64,000 bases of DNA from Sordaria brevicollis (GCA_033439795.1 JAUTDP010000005.1:1455001-1519000); one strand, 5' to 3'. Positions 12,301-24,546 are shown, numbered from the stretch's first letter. Program-made: numbers and translations. Notes: a model not told the origin generated them from the letters alone.

Positions 12301-13730
12301 CTTTCTTCCTTCAAGACTACCTATCTCGCCTCTCCTTCTAGACATTGCGCTCAACCTTCTAGACTCATCCATCCATCCGAACATCAAAAAAACCTTCCCG
12401 CCGAGAACTTGCATTTAAACCATATATACATACATACAAGACAGTATCCTACACCCATTCACTAGACACAGCACCCCCAAAAAAACCGGTCCGACCCTTG
12501 TTTTACAAACCAACCCAACTGCAAACTGAAATAGCGGTCAATACTATCACTTCTATACATCTGTTCACATTCTATTCTCCTTTCTCTCTCCAGCACGTGT
12601 TAGCTTCTACTGGAGCTATATTGCTGGAGCTAGATACCCGACTGCAAGTGTTCCCTGTAATTTTTTAATTTTTTTTATTTCTTGTTTGGCAGTCCGAGCC
12701 AGATGAGCCATTTAGACGGATTTGGACCCCAAACTTCCTCAAGGGTTCCAAAAAGCCGAGGCTACCTATACTTTGGTACAAAGGGGGAAGGCGAACAAGG
12801 CTCGGTCCAAGAGAAAGATACCGCTATTCCGAAAAGGAACCCACTTACTTTACCATTCACACCCATTGCACATGGCATGTTCCGTGTTGTTTCTCTGTTC
12901 TATAAATTGCCCAGTCTGGATTCATCCTCTTTGCTCTCCAGTCTATCTAGGATTCTGACCTGCATGTTTGTTTCTGTTTGTCTTTTACTTTTTTTTGTTT
13001 TTATTTTTTTTTTCCATCGGAGACATGGAAAGAGGATAGAAGGAAGTTTAGGAAGGTAGATCGAACATGGCTAGACGAGATATGTACTAGGAAAGAAGAA
13101 ACGGGTTTGCTAGTAGCAATGATGAGTAACGTTGCGAGGGACGAGAGCATTAACCTACCAGCCTCTTTGCATCTAGGAACGAATAGAAATCGGACTTTGC
13201 CGAAGCAAGGGTGTACTTTCGATAATTGTTGTTGTACTTGATGGTTTAGATACTTATATGTCATCTTTGAGACACGCGGATTAGGCCCGTCTATACATCG
13301 TCTATACAGTATAACCTAAGAGGAATGAAAGCAAGAGACACCGCTGTTATCCTATAGGGTGGTTGAAATGTCCAACACAGCATATCTGTCTCATCGGTTT
13401 CCTTGCTCAAGAAGTTCTCATCGTCATTCTGACCTATACTCGCTTCAGATTTCAGGCCTTGATTAGCAAGACACAGCCTCGTTTATATCCTGGTATCAAT
13501 TCTACACTCTTCCCTCCATATGGTATCAAGAACGTTAAAAACAACGAAAAAAGACAAATCTAACCAACACGGTAGGTATGACCACCAGAACTGAGCCAAA
13601 GGTGAAAATATTGTATCCCTACGCCACTCAAATAAAGCATTCATACCTCCGCACTTTTGTGAAAGAAGCAAAACCACCACCGTTTCAAGCTTGCCCACGA
13701 CAAGCTAGCACCACCGGGACCACCTTCTTT
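9301..13730. other. Long intergenic region without a recognisable gene
   Basis: About 4.4 kb with only opportunistic open frames. The longest, 10517-11344 plus (275 codons), is low complexity, overlaps frames on the other strand, begins at a TTG and has no domain. Simple repeats occur (CATC near 9605-9625 and 12367-12378, poly-A near 10561-10584). The segment 12,240-12,560 resembles a plus-strand promoter/leader (CT-rich, CAAC-rich) but no substantial coding region follows, so a noncoding RNA or an unrecognised small gene is possible. The end near 13,600-13,730 is probably the dehydratase 3' UTR. Confidence 0.5.
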
Positions 13731-15714
13731 CTAAGTAGCAATTCTCCGGGCCTTCTTGTTGAAGCCGTTCTTGTTGTTGGTGATACCATCTCCGATCGCG
13801 GTCGACGAAAATTTGCGTTTATGACCTCGTGGGGATTGTGGCTGCTTGCTGCGGTAAACAATCGTTGGTCGATCATCTGTTGTATCTTCGGCGGCAAGGC
13901 CATCGTCTTCGTCCAACGTGATTCCTGGACTTGCTAGTCCGCTGGTACTGGTAGACAGATCTCTTGAGAGTGGAGAAGCCAGGACACAGCTTCTCGGTAT
14001 CCTACTAGACCCGCTATTCGTCCCCGTCGTGTCGTGCGACGCTTTACGTACGCAGTGTCGGTACTCTCTTGAGCGGTGTTTGTGTTGCTGGTAATGTTGT
14101 TGTTGGTCTCGTGAACTGGTAAACTCCGAAGTCTTCTCAGAGACCGAAACTGAAGGCCCCTCTTTCGCGAATCGCGAGGTCGCTGGCTCGTTACCCATCT
14201 CGGCCCCTTCATCCTCTAGTACCTCGTCTTCGTACCCAGCCGTAGTCGGGAAAGGCGTCAACACATTGGTAATATTCCCCCACCATCTCTCTCCGAACCG
14301 TCTGTACCAATCCACTGTGATCCTTAACCCTTCTTCAAAGCTTGTCTGTGGCTCCCAACCTAAGTTCCGCAACTTGGTGCCATCTACCGCATAACGATGG
14401 TCGTTGAAAGGGCGGTCATGAGTATACTTGATCCAACGATCAATCTCTTCTTGTTCTGACGAAGTTGATGATGGGGGCGGTGATGTGGTGTAGTTGTAAG
14501 CGGGTGATGATGGAGGAGATCTTGGAGAGATGATATCCATCTCGGCTAGGAGTTTATGACAAAGAGACAAGTTGCTGATCTCATCGTAGGACCCGACGTT
14601 GTAGATCTCGCCAAGCTGACCTTTGTGCAGAATAGTGTCGAAGGCATCAGCGGCGTCACCTGCATACAGATAGCGACGAGTAGGCGAGCCGTCTCCGTGA
14701 AGGACAACAGGCTTTCCGCGGGCAAGTAAGCAGGCAAACTTTGGAATGATTTCTGCCAATCATTAGTAAGGATGACATTTACAGTAACATAGGATTACCT
14801 ACTCTCTGGGTACTGATGAGGACCATAAACATTGTTACTCCTCACTATAATGACCGGTAGCTTGAAACTCATCTTGTAAGAGTTCACCAGCATCTCGGCA
14901 GCAGCTTTACTAGCCGCATAGGGGTTGGTGGGTGCCAGAATGCTCGTCTCCAGAAGGTCATGGTCGTCATCTTGTACCTCGCCATACACTTCATCGGTAG
15001 ACACGTGAATGAAGCGCTTGATGCCCACTTTCCTAGCGCTCTCAAGCAGCACATGGGTGCCGTAAACATTAGTATGGGTGAAACCATACGGATCTCCAAA
15101 ACTCAGGTCGACATGTGATTGAGCGGCGAAGTGAAAGATGGTATCGATATTATACCGTTTTAGACAGTCCATAACATCGGCAGGGTCCGTAATGTCGCCT
15201 TTGTAGAATGAAAAGTTGGGCTCTTGGTCCAGTGCCCGGGTGTTGTTGAGCGATGCGCAATAGTCTAACTTGTCGAAGGAGACGATATTGTAGGCTTCTG
15301 GATACGTCAATACCAGGTGTCTGACAACCCAACATGCTCTGATACAACCATTTCTGTTAACCACACTGACGCATAATGATACGAAGAAAGAAATTGGTGC
15401 TAGACAGGGGTCAAAATACCGTGGGTAAGGGTAACTCTTACATGAAACCAGCGCCTCCCGTGACCATGATGTTCTTTACATCAGGCCGAGGGGTGAATTT
15501 GGTGGTGCCAGTAAGCACAGGAGCATCACGCCAAGTCTCATTGTCCTCGAAAAAGCTCTCCTGCTGAGAGCTGGGCGAGAGAGGCGTAACTGCTATTCAG
15601 ACATTGGTTAGCACGGAAGTCAGAAACCAGCAAAACAGGCCAGAGTGTCATGAGCTTGAGGTCGAACTTACCACCGTTGTACCGGTTAGTCGGCTCTTGT
15701 GTCGCGAACGTCAT
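13731..15714 (-). CDS. NDP-glucose (dTDP/UDP-glucose) 4,6-dehydratase, RmlB-like, with C-terminal extension
   Basis: Four exons on the minus strand: 15714-15672, 15592-15442, 15338-14803 and 14752-13731. Introns are 79, 103, 50 nt in size and all phases close. The product has 583 residues. The Rossmann glycine motif TGGAGFI spans residues 59-65 and is split by intron 2. FHFAAQSHVD follows, then the 4,6-dehydratase Thr-Asp-Glu (T179-D180-E181 in STDEVYGE), the catalytic Tyr-Lys pair (Y205 and K209 in NPYAASK), RSNNVYGPHQYPEK, and HGDGSPTRRYLYAGDAADA. These identify an extended short-chain dehydratase making the 4-keto-6-deoxy sugar, the first step toward rhamnose or related deoxysugars. Family enzymes are about 340-380 residues; here an extra Ser-rich tail of roughly 200 residues ends in basic HKRK and KKARR clusters. 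The substrate nucleotide cannot be read from sequence. Confidence 0.92.
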
Positions 15715-17877
15715 TCTTTGCTTTTGGCCGGTTCCAATACACAAAGACTCGAGATTTGGACGGCAGAGTGGCTTGCTGCGGTGTACCCTTCCTAATAAGC
15801 CACCCACGAGTTTATTTCAAAGCGTATTCGTACAATTGGCGATTAACTGGGCTATATCCCTTCTGGTGAATGACTATAGAGCTTCCCGTTGGTGAGCAAT
15901 AGAGAACCTGGCATAAGACCTGCATCGCGTCATTGGAGACCTGTGTCTTGGGCAACGACATACATGGAGACGTGCAGTGGAATATGCTGAGCAGCGCATG
16001 GACGCGCGGAGGGTATCTTGAAAGTTACTTGACAAATCCTCGAAGATGGGCCGTCTCTTTAAGTCTTCGAAAGGGTCGAGAGTGGTGATCACAGACTGGA
16101 CGCGCCATGCGAATGATACAGGCGGAGTTGTTAACAAACGCAAATGTGAAAAGAGACGAGCGAGGACAAAAAGAGTGACAGCGGCGTGACAGTGACACAA
16201 GTGAATGGAACAACGAAGGTGGTGGAAGAATGCAAGTCAAGGTCTCGTCCGTAATTGTCGTAATGGTAATGAAGGAATGGTCGTATTGATCCCCGGCGGA
16301 CCTTGGCCCTCCGAACACCCAAGACCTCGATGCCACCGATTCGGTATGCGCTCCAGTACCACCTCGGCTGGGGATAAGAGGTTGCTAAGCCCGTGAGAAA
16401 AATAGATTGATGGTGATGATGATGCTTGGGAGAAGGCGAAGTTTTTGGGGTTACTTTCCCTGGTGCATATTTCAATTGTGACTTTCAAAGTGGCTGCCAA
16501 TGGAATAAAGCCCCGCGCCTACCAAAGAAAAGTATCCCTGTAACGGCCCTGAAAGTTACCTGACGCTACGGGCAAAGATCCGAGGATTATCACTTCCACT
16601 TTTTCAATTGGGGATCCATGGTGGTTCCTGCCCGGTTTCTGCATCTTGAGACGATTGCGGTTTCCCCTGGACTGAAACTCGTAATGGCTATCGTTCCACT
16701 TCTCACTACCACTATAAAATCACGATATGCCCCGTGTCCCCACGAGGGCATAACCCGCTGCGGATTAAAGTTTTATTTCGATGACTGGCCATTTCCATTA
16801 CCTCTACGACCATGACAACAACTAGGTGGATAAGCATGCGAATAACCTTCTAGTTGATGATAGGTGCGGTTGAACTTCCAGTCCTCCTCCCCCGCACAAG
16901 TCCACTCGCGCCTCCGAGCCCGTTCCCCGTCATCTCCACCGTTTTTTTTCTCCATCACGCATCTCTTTTTAAAGTTTAGTTAGGCTTCTCCGCTCTCTTA
17001 GTGGAGATCCTGCAGTGCGTCATAACGGCTATATAACCCTCGGCCTCGTCTTCCTCTCTTTGGTCACTACGAACAAAGCCTTGTATGAGCCAACGACAAT
17101 GGAAGACCAACCCAGTCAAAACAAACGGGATAAGACCGCCGTCTATCTTCAACATTTTTCTGCGATTCACATGTTCCACTAGCCTCATGCGAGGCGCATC
17201 ATTTCACAACGTCCTGCACTGCAGCCAGGGTACCACACCCCCAATCTAACCCACCTCCACATCCGCATCTGCACCGGCCTGTGTAAGAATATCATTACGA
17301 ATCTGGATGTTTAAACAGCGTCCACTCTATATACAGATTTGATTCGGTGTAACATGGCCCGAAACATCGGCGATGAACCAAGAGGAGAGCTACGGTTCCC
17401 CGGGTATGATGGATGTTTCCGCCTTGGTATCCTCTTTTGTTACATCACGGGGAGGGACCTCGTTCTGCCCAAGATGGGACATAACCTGTACCACAGGGAC
17501 CCGGTGGCAGAGACTTCGTTGCTGATGTTGAGAGGCTCGAGAACATTAAGCTTTACAATATCAGTAAATGGTCTCATTGGTTAAGAGGTGGAGTTGTTTC
17601 GGGAACATTCATTTGGGTTGCGTTCATCGTGGCTTGTTCTAAGACATCCGCGCTCAAGGTGACCATTCTCTCGATCAAGTGATGATTCGACGTTTCCGTC
17701 GATGACAATATATTCTACAAAACCTATCTTATCATCAAGTTCCTCGAAGTGAGCTTGGTTCTTGCGGTATGAGAGAGCAGCTGTCCTCTCTCCTCTCTAT
17801 TCGATACCAAGGGTTCCATCGAATCTTTCAGCATCAGTATTTCCCCAGTAAACAGACAGCACCCGTCGGCGACCAAG
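15715..17877. other. Divergent intergenic region between dehydratase and transporter
   Basis: About 2.2 kb separating two divergently transcribed genes. No frame has recognisable domains. Short frames around 15,870-16,500 on both strands are low complexity. A small GATGAT repeat lies near 16,410-16,424. It presumably contains both promoters. Confidence 0.5.
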
Positions 17878-19175
17878 ATGCCTGGACATGAAGAAAAGGC
17901 GGCCATCACGGCTTCATCTTCCTCGGCGGAGACCAGCTCAACCACGGTCAACGAAACAGACACTCGCCTTAGCCATGACAGTTTCCATCTCGAAAAGCCC
18001 AACAAAACATCAGAAGACCTCGAACTCGGCGAAGATGATGAACACGACCGAAGCTACTTGCTACCCGAGAATGAAACCCCGATATCTCAGCACTCAAAAG
18101 AAAGCTCGCCAACATCTGCCTTCTTCTGGATGGCCATCAACACCATAGCCACAGTAGTGATTGTATGTCCCGTCACTCCCATCCCTCTTCTTCATCACAT
18201 CTCCAACGCTAACAACCGGAGCCTACCTAGGTCTTCACAAACAAATTCATCTTCTCCACCCCCTCCCTCCGACTCTTGCAACTCTCCTTCGCAACCTTCC
18301 ACTTCCTCACCACCTACCTCACCCTCTTCCTCCTTTCCCGCCCCTGTTGTCTCCAACTTTTCGCCCCCCGGTCCATCTCCCTCCGGGACACTCTCCCCCT
18401 CAGCATCGCCATGTCACTCAATGTGATCCTGCCCAACCTGTCACTAGCCTTCAGCTCCGTGACCTTCTACCAGATCGCGCGCATCCTGCTCACGCCCACG
18501 GTGGCAGTCATGAACTACCTGCTTTACCGGTCTACCTTGCCGGCAAGAGCGGTATGGGCTTTGGTCCCGGCTTGTGTGGGGGTGGGGATGGTTAGTTACT
18601 ATGATACCTTACCTGCCTCTGGCTCAGCATCGACAGCGGACCAGAAGCAAGTTGTTGAGACCACCCAGCCTCTGGGCATCCTCTTTTCTTTGCTTGGCAT
18701 CTTTGCTTCGTCGCTGTATACCATCTGGATCGCCCACTATCATCGCAAACTGGGCAATATTTCGACTATGCAGCTGCTGTACAACCAAGCGCCCGTGGCG
18801 GCTTTTCTGTTGTTGTACGTGATCCCCTTTGTGGACGTCTTTCCGTCAAATTCCTCTGGGAAGATCGACGAAGCGGTGGTGCCAGCAGAGAAATGGGTGT
18901 TGATACTGCTGAGCGGGCTGTGGGCGAGCTTGATCAACATTAGCCAGTTCTTCATCGTGGCCAGGACGGGCCCCGTGTCGAGCACCGTTGTGGGACATGT
19001 CAAGACTTGCATGATCGTGGCGCTGGGATGGATGATGGGCGGCAGGGTGGTTACGGATCGGGCGGTGCTGGGGGTGTTGGTTGCGGTGGGCGGGATTGTG
19101 GCGTATTCGGTGGTGATGCTGAAGGAGCAGGAGAAGACTAAGGAACGGGAGGCTGCCCCTGTTCAGAATTCTTAG
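17878..19175 (+). CDS. SLC35E3-like drug/metabolite-superfamily transporter (nucleotide-sugar / triose-phosphate type)
   Basis: Two exons, 17878-18162 and 18231-19175, are joined across a 68-nt intron (GTATGT, GCTAAC, CTAG), giving 409 residues. The first 85 residues are hydrophilic and Ser/Glu-rich. About ten membrane segments follow, starting at AFFWMAINTIATVVI and VFTNKFIFS across the splice site. Diagnostic stretches are SLAFSSVTFYQIARILLTPTV, LGIFASSLYTIWI, STMQLLYNQAP and TGPVSSTVVGHVKTC. The QLLYNQAP and GHVKTC segments match the SLC35E family (TPT domain), Golgi or ER antiporters. The substrate is unknown. A nucleotide sugar is a reasonable guess, and the divergent neighbour makes an NDP-deoxysugar, but a functional link is only speculation. 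The C-terminus is a short charged cytosolic tail. The gene converges on RPF1 with a 200-bp gap. Confidence 0.87.
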
Positions 19176-19375
19176 GTAGTGTCATGGAGAGAAAAAGGTT
19201 GACATGAAGTATGTGCTATTATGGTGACCTGATGCTAAAATCGAAGATTATGCCCCCCTTCCAAACCTTTTGTGAACCAATAACGCCACACACATACTTG
19301 TATATACGACAAATATTCTTCCAGCGCCAACCAAGGCATTGGCATACCGAAAGACGGGTATCACGATCACCCTCC

Positions 19376-20867
19376 TTAAAGGTTGAAGCGCGTGCGGACC
19401 TTCTCCATCTTGGCCTTCCACTCCCACTTGAGAGCATCCTCTCCTTCGCTGCCAGCGCGGCCGATACCCTTGTCCACTCTGCGGAGCTTGAGAGTGAACC
19501 CTATAATAAAGAGTCAGCACCACTTTCGGTCTGTACGCGTTTGGAGTAGAACTTACGGGGTCCGATCTCCTGCAAACCGGCACGGATGCCCTGCATACCC
19601 TCCATCTCCTTGCCCTCAGCAGTGACCACGTTCTTCTCGGTGGCGCGCGCCTCGCGGAAGACGTAACGGTGGCGGCGGAAGAAGATGTAATCACGCTGGT
19701 TATGCAACGTTACAACCTGGCGACCTTGGAGCTCGGGCCTGGGAGGAAACATGGTGTGCATAGATTTGGCGGCGAGGATACCGAGAGGGGTCTTGAAACC
19801 GTTGAGGAGAAGCTCGGGCTGTGGGTGAAGTGACGGTTAGTCTCTGTCCACCTGTGCTTGACAATTTAAAGGATCAACATGGCTGGCTTACATAGTGGTT
19901 TGTAGGGTTGCCGTGGCCGAGGAGGGCCTTTCCGGGTAGGTAATTGCGGATGGTGTATGTCAATGAAGGACCGGGAGGAACATCTTCGCCGTTGAGATGG
20001 ATGACGGTCAGGGAGCTGGGCTTCTTAAGATCTTCGCCGATGATCATGAGGATTGTGTATCCGCGGTCTGTAACACAAAGGCCAAACCTGTTAGCAATCT
20101 ACCTTCTCTTGGGGAACAAAGCTCCAGCTGGAATGCGGCCACTCACTCTTAGCGAACTTTGCGATCTCACGAACACTGTACTTGTGTCCATAAGCGTGCG
20201 CACTGCGTCTGATGTACGTGCTGTTGGGGAAAATGGCAGCAATGTCCTCCGCCTCCTTGTGAATAGTGCCGTTCAGATGGGTGGTGACCAAGACCTTGGG
20301 GTCGACTGGAGGTTCCTCGTTGAAAAGATTGGGAAATTGTCGTGTGAGCGAATCGGGGGTCATGTCTAGATTTGTCGACGTGGTCGAGGGAGCAATGCTG
20401 GGTTTCCTCTGCGCGCGCTCCTGTCTGAGTCTCTCCATGCGCTCCTCGGCATCTCCGTCGTCGTCAGCGTTTTCCTCGTCGGAGTCCAACATGGAATCGG
20501 CATCGTCGTCCTTCTCCTCATCCTCCTCCGGAGCGCCATCGGCAAGCCGGGCAGCCTCGGCCTCCTCTTTCTCCAAACGCCTCCTCTTAAGCTCGGCAAC
20601 ATCAACAGCGACACCCAGGCTGTCGTCGTCGACCTCGTCCCAAACACGTTTCCTCTCGATGGTCATGGGCTGGTTGTTTGCGAGACGCTCCTCCCTGAGC
20701 TTAGGATCCTTGGCCTCCTCCTTCCTGCGACGGTGACGTTCCTCATGGCGTTCCTTTCCCTGCTCCTTCTTCTGCTTGACGTATAATTGCTTTCTGACCA
20801 TCTTGTTGGAGGTCTTGAGCGACAGCGAGCCACCGGAGCGGTGCTTGCCCTTGTTACCGGACGGCAT
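19376..20867 (-). CDS. rpf1: Ribosome production factor 1 (Brix domain, 60S biogenesis)
   Basis: Four exons on the minus strand: 20867-20147, 20067-19892, 19818-19557 and 19500-19376. Introns of 79, 73 and 56 nt all have consensus ends and consistent phases. The product is 427 residues. The N-terminal part is a basic and acidic low-complexity arm (KKEQGKERHEERHRRRKEEAKD, then DEEKDDDADSMLDSDEE). The Brix domain begins near PKVLVTTHLNG, continues through TYIRRSAHAYGHKYSVREIAKFA, and ends with RRHRYVFRE and EIGPRFTLKLRRVDKG. Rpf1 is a nucleolar factor needed for 27S pre-rRNA processing and large-subunit assembly. I chose the ATG at 20867 (MPSGNKGKHRSGG) over an in-frame ATG at 20891 because that is the typical family start. 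The gene is longer than yeast Rpf1 because of the acidic arm. Confidence 0.93.
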
Positions 20868-21644
20868 ATTGGCTATGATTTGGTCTTTCAACGATGGGAT
20901 CGGTGGTTGTCGTAGTCGTTGTCGTGGTGATGGGATTTGTGTGATCGATCCTCCGGGTCACAGTTCAAAAGTTCGACGTGATGCTGCAGTGGGCAGTTGT
21001 TGATAACGATTGAATTGAATGGGCCCCGATAAACTTTCTAAACTTTTTTCTGGGCCCAAGAACGCCAAGGACGCCAAGGTCGTGCAGCTACAAGGGTACC
21101 CCAATGGCTAGCGCACGGTCCCATCCGGGGACAGGTACGTACCGCTACCCCTCAGAACCTCCTCACTGTCTTCTGCAAAGGACGATGACTCCATCCCATC
21201 CCTCACGGAAGTTGGGACGGAAGTGACTCTTTTTTGGGACGAAGAGCGGCAGTATCACGAACTCTGATATATCCAATCTTCTCAACCAAGTATAGCCGCT
21301 ATGAGTAACATAGTCATGCCGAAGCTTGTCGGCGGAATGCCCTTTCTGTTAAGGGAGTTTCGGCAGCATGTGCAGTTCCACTTCCTGATATGGCACGGTG
21401 GATTCCAGCGAGTCGAGCCTTCTGTCACGTACCGCCGCGCCGCCCACTGACGGCGGGAATCTGGACCGCAGTCCCTTGGCCTGTTGTCGGGGTTGGTGGA
21501 CTTGGTGCCGGCCCCTCCATGGCGCCCGCCCAAGAAAAAATCCATCCCGCGATTGATAAAACGTGTTTGAAAAGGCCTCGACGAAACCACGGTGGGCGAT
21601 TCTGACTCACTTGGTTCCCTTGAGCACTGTTACAAGTCCAATTC
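20868..21644. promoter_or_regulatory. Shared divergent promoter region, RPF1 / glycyl-tRNA synthetase
   Basis: A 777-bp gap lies between two divergently transcribed translation-related genes. No coding frame is supported. Co-regulation of a ribosome-assembly factor and an aminoacyl-tRNA synthetase from one intergenic region is plausible but is inferred from arrangement only. Confidence 0.45.
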
Positions 21645-23925
21645 ATGCGACCTCTTGCCCGTCTCGCCTCCCTCCATTCTCCTGTTGTTGTTGCTGCCGG
21701 TCAAGCCTCCAAATCTTCGACGACGACCTTATCCACCCGAGCTGCCGTCACCAGTCGAACTACTTGGACCCCGGCGACCGTCTCGCGAATCTCGTCGACT
21801 TCGCTCCGATCTTTCTCCCTCTCTACCCCGCACCACCGCTTCGTGCAACTTGTCAAAAAGAAAACCAACAACAGCAAGATGACCTCGACGGCCACCACCC
21901 TCAAGGGCCAGCCCCTCGACAAGGGCGCTCTGGAGTCCATGCTCCGTCGCCGCATGTTCTTTGCGCCCTCCTTCGATATCTACGGCGGTGTTGCTGGCCT
22001 CTACGACTATGGCCCGCCCGGCTGCGCCCTCCAGGCCAACATCATCGACATCTGGCGCAAGCACTTCGTCCTCGAGGAGGACATGCTCGAGCTTGACTGC
22101 ACTGCCTTGACCCCCCACGATGTCCTCAAGACCTCCGGCCACGTCGACAAGTTCGCCGACTGGATGTGCAAGGACCCCAAAAACGGCGACATCCTGCGCG
22201 CCGACCACTTCGTCGAGGACGTTCTCGAGGCGCGCCTCAAGGGCGACAAGGAGGCCCGCGGCCAGAAGGTCGAGGAGAAGGAGGAGGACCCCAAGCGCAA
22301 GAAGAAGAAGGCCAAGGGTACTGAGGCCGTCAAGCTCGATGACGCTGTCGTCAAGGAGTACGAGGAGGTCCTCGCCCAGATCGACAACTACAACGGCGAG
22401 CAGCTCGGCGAGCTCATCAAGAAGTACGACTTGAAGAACCCCGCCACTGGTGTCCAGCCCGAGCCTCCCGTGGCTTTCAACCTCATGTTCCAGACTGCCA
22501 TTGGCCCCAGCGGCAACCTTGCCGGCTATCTGCGCCCCGAGACCGCTCAGGGCCAGTTCCTCAACTTCGCCAAGCTGCTCGAGTACAACGCCGGCAGCAT
22601 GCCCTTCGCTTCTGCCTCCATTGGCAAGTCCTACCGTAACGAGATCGCCCCTCGTGGTGGTCTTCTCCGCGTCCGCGAGTTCCTCATGGCCGAGATCGAA
22701 CACTTCGTTGACCCCGCCAGCAACAAGAAGCACGACCGTTTCCACGAGGTTAAGGACATTGAGCTTGCCCTTCTCGACCGCAACGTCCAGCTCTCCGGCC
22801 AGACCACCGTCACCAAGATGACCATTGGCGAGGCTGTTGAGAAGAAGATTGTTGACAACGAGACCCTCGGTTACTTCCTTGCTCGCATCCACCTCTTCCT
22901 TAAGAAGATCGGTATCGACCAGAGCAAGATCCGCTTCCGTCAGCACATGGGCAACGAGATGGCTCACTATGCTTGCGACTGCTGGGATGCTGAGCTTCTT
23001 ACCTCGTCCGGCTGGGTTGAGTGCGTTGGCTGCGCTGACCGTAGTGCCTACGATTTGACTGTGCACGCCAAGAAGACTGGTGCGCCCCTCGTCGTCCGTG
23101 AGGCTCTCGAGACCCCTCAGATTGTTGAGAAGTGGGAGCCCGAGATCAACAGCAAGAAGTTCGGTCCTATCTTCAGGAAGGACGGTAAGACCGTTGAGGC
23201 CGCCATCCTCGCTCTTTCCCAGGAGGAGCTTGCCAAGCTCTCTGAGGAGCTCAAGACCAACGGCAAGATCGTCATTGACGTCCCCGGTGTTGGCGATGGC
23301 AAGGTTGAGGTCACTAAGGACCTGCTCGCCATTGAGTGGAAGAAGCACACCATCAACATCCGCGAGTACACTCCCAACGTTATCGAGCCCTCGTTCGGTA
23401 TTGGCCGCATCCTCTACTCCCTCCTCGAGCACAACTACTGGACTCGCGAGGGTGATGAGTACCGTGGTGTAAGTGACGCTTCTAAAATTTACTTGGTAAC
23501 ATTTGCTAATCAGACGATTATAGGTCATCTCCTTCCCCCCTGCCGTCGCTCCCGTCAAGGTCCTCATCGTTCCTCTTTCCAGCAAGCCCGAGTTTGCCCC
23601 TCATGTCCGCAGACTCTCTCAGAAGCTCCGTTCCATCGGTATCTCCAGCCGTGTGGATGACTCTTCTGCCTCCATTGGCCGTCGTTACGCCAGAAACGAT
23701 GAGCTCGGTACCCCCTTCGGTCTTACCATCGATTTCCAGACTCTCCAGGACAGCACCTTCACCCTCCGTGAGCGCGACAGCACACGACAGGTGCGTGCTG
23801 AGGAGGAGAAGATTGTTGATGCCATCAAGGCGCTCGTTGAGGGCTCCAAGACATGGCAGGACATTGAGTCCGAGCTTCCTGTCTTTGAGGGCCAGGAGAT
23901 TGAGATCCGCACTGCTGAGAACTAA
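21645..23925 (+). CDS. grs1: Glycyl-tRNA synthetase, class II, cytosolic and mitochondrial
   Basis: Two exons, 21645-23468 and 23524-23925, with a 55-nt phase-0 intron (GTAAGT, GCTAAT, TATAG), give 741 residues. Charging tRNA-Gly is shown by class II motif 1 in FDIYGGVAGLYDYGPPG, motif 2 in SYRNEIAPRGGLLRVREF (near residue 330), and motif 3 in EPSFGIGRILYSLLEH (near residue 580). Exon 2 encodes the anticodon-binding domain (VISFPPAVAPVKVLIVPLS onward). Residues 1-78 are rich in Arg, Ser and Thr with no acidic residue, a typical mitochondrial presequence. The next Met, M79 at 21879, begins MTSTATTLKG at the usual cytosolic N-terminus. M79 has a better context (AAG before ATG) than M1 (TTC before ATG), consistent with one gene serving both compartments. 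Codon use is strongly biased to C-ending codons, as in highly expressed genes. Confidence 0.95.
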
Positions 23926-24485
23926 GAGATATCCAAAGGAAGTAAAAGGTGGCAAGCATGGGGTACACGATAAAGGGATCTTGCTGATTTAGCATGCCAT
24001 GTTTGGAGAATTTTTGATTCGCTTTCGCGGTAGACAAAACGTTTGAGCGAGCGAAAAGAAAATGAATGAAGTAAAGACGTAATGTGTGGTTTTTGCTATG
24101 CAATTCTTTGACGAGTATTCTTGTCTTGGAGGTTTACAACATCTCTTTCCTCGACTAAAATTAAACGCTTGCGCTGTTGGCCGTGGTCACAATGTCCGTT
24201 GGTTTCAAGCCCTCAAGCCTCAGACCAACACCCAACCAGTATACGACGTAGGTACTGTAGCATTCGATACGGGACATGTGATGCGAAGGTTCTCCCTGGT
24301 ACTTTCCACATAGAGAATAATTCCCGGTGGCTTAATCCAGGCAACTCGACTGAGGCATACTATAACTAGTCTCAGTTCTCAGACCTACCTACCTCCGAAA
24401 CGGCACCCCCGGGCGCTGCCCCACCACCCCCACTCTAATACTTATACAACTAATTAGCGCCTAGGGATACTATTTCTACGGTAGC
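23926..24485. other. Glycyl-tRNA synthetase 3' region and euchromatin edge
   Basis: Normal-composition sequence follows the synthetase stop codon. From about 24,370 composition changes: a GC-rich stretch at 24,400-24,435 is followed by sequence losing CpA/TpG. The terminal inverted repeat of the large element starts at 24,486. No gene is seen. Confidence 0.6.
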
Positions 24486-24543
24486 AGGTCTAAGGCGATT
24501 TTATGCGATTTAGCCATAGGCGATAGAAAAGTACTCCTATAGG
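24486..24543 (+). repeat. Left terminal inverted repeat of the large element
   Basis: Starts AGGTCTA and contains CGATTT, ATAGGCGATA and CTCCTATA in the same order as the reverse complement of 53,690-53,739. There is a 5-nt gap near the inner side. It overlaps the first copy of the ACTCCTATAGGAGT palindrome (24,533-24,546). Confidence 0.65.
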
Positions 24544-24546
24544 AGT

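Noticed and set aside
21729..23585. 618-codon open frame antisense to glycyl-tRNA synthetase
   Set aside because: It is a shadow of the sense gene: strong C-ending codon bias removes stops from this antisense frame. Its protein is repetitive Leu/Val/Asp/Gly without domains.
1..24485. tRNA or 5S rRNA genes
   Set aside because: I looked by eye for B-box-like GGTTCRANNCC and 5S-type sequence and found no convincing match; a covariance-model scan would be decisive.
24480..24486. Target-site duplication for the large TIR element
   Set aside because: Flanks (GGTAGC left, CCTTTT right) do not match; none is claimed.
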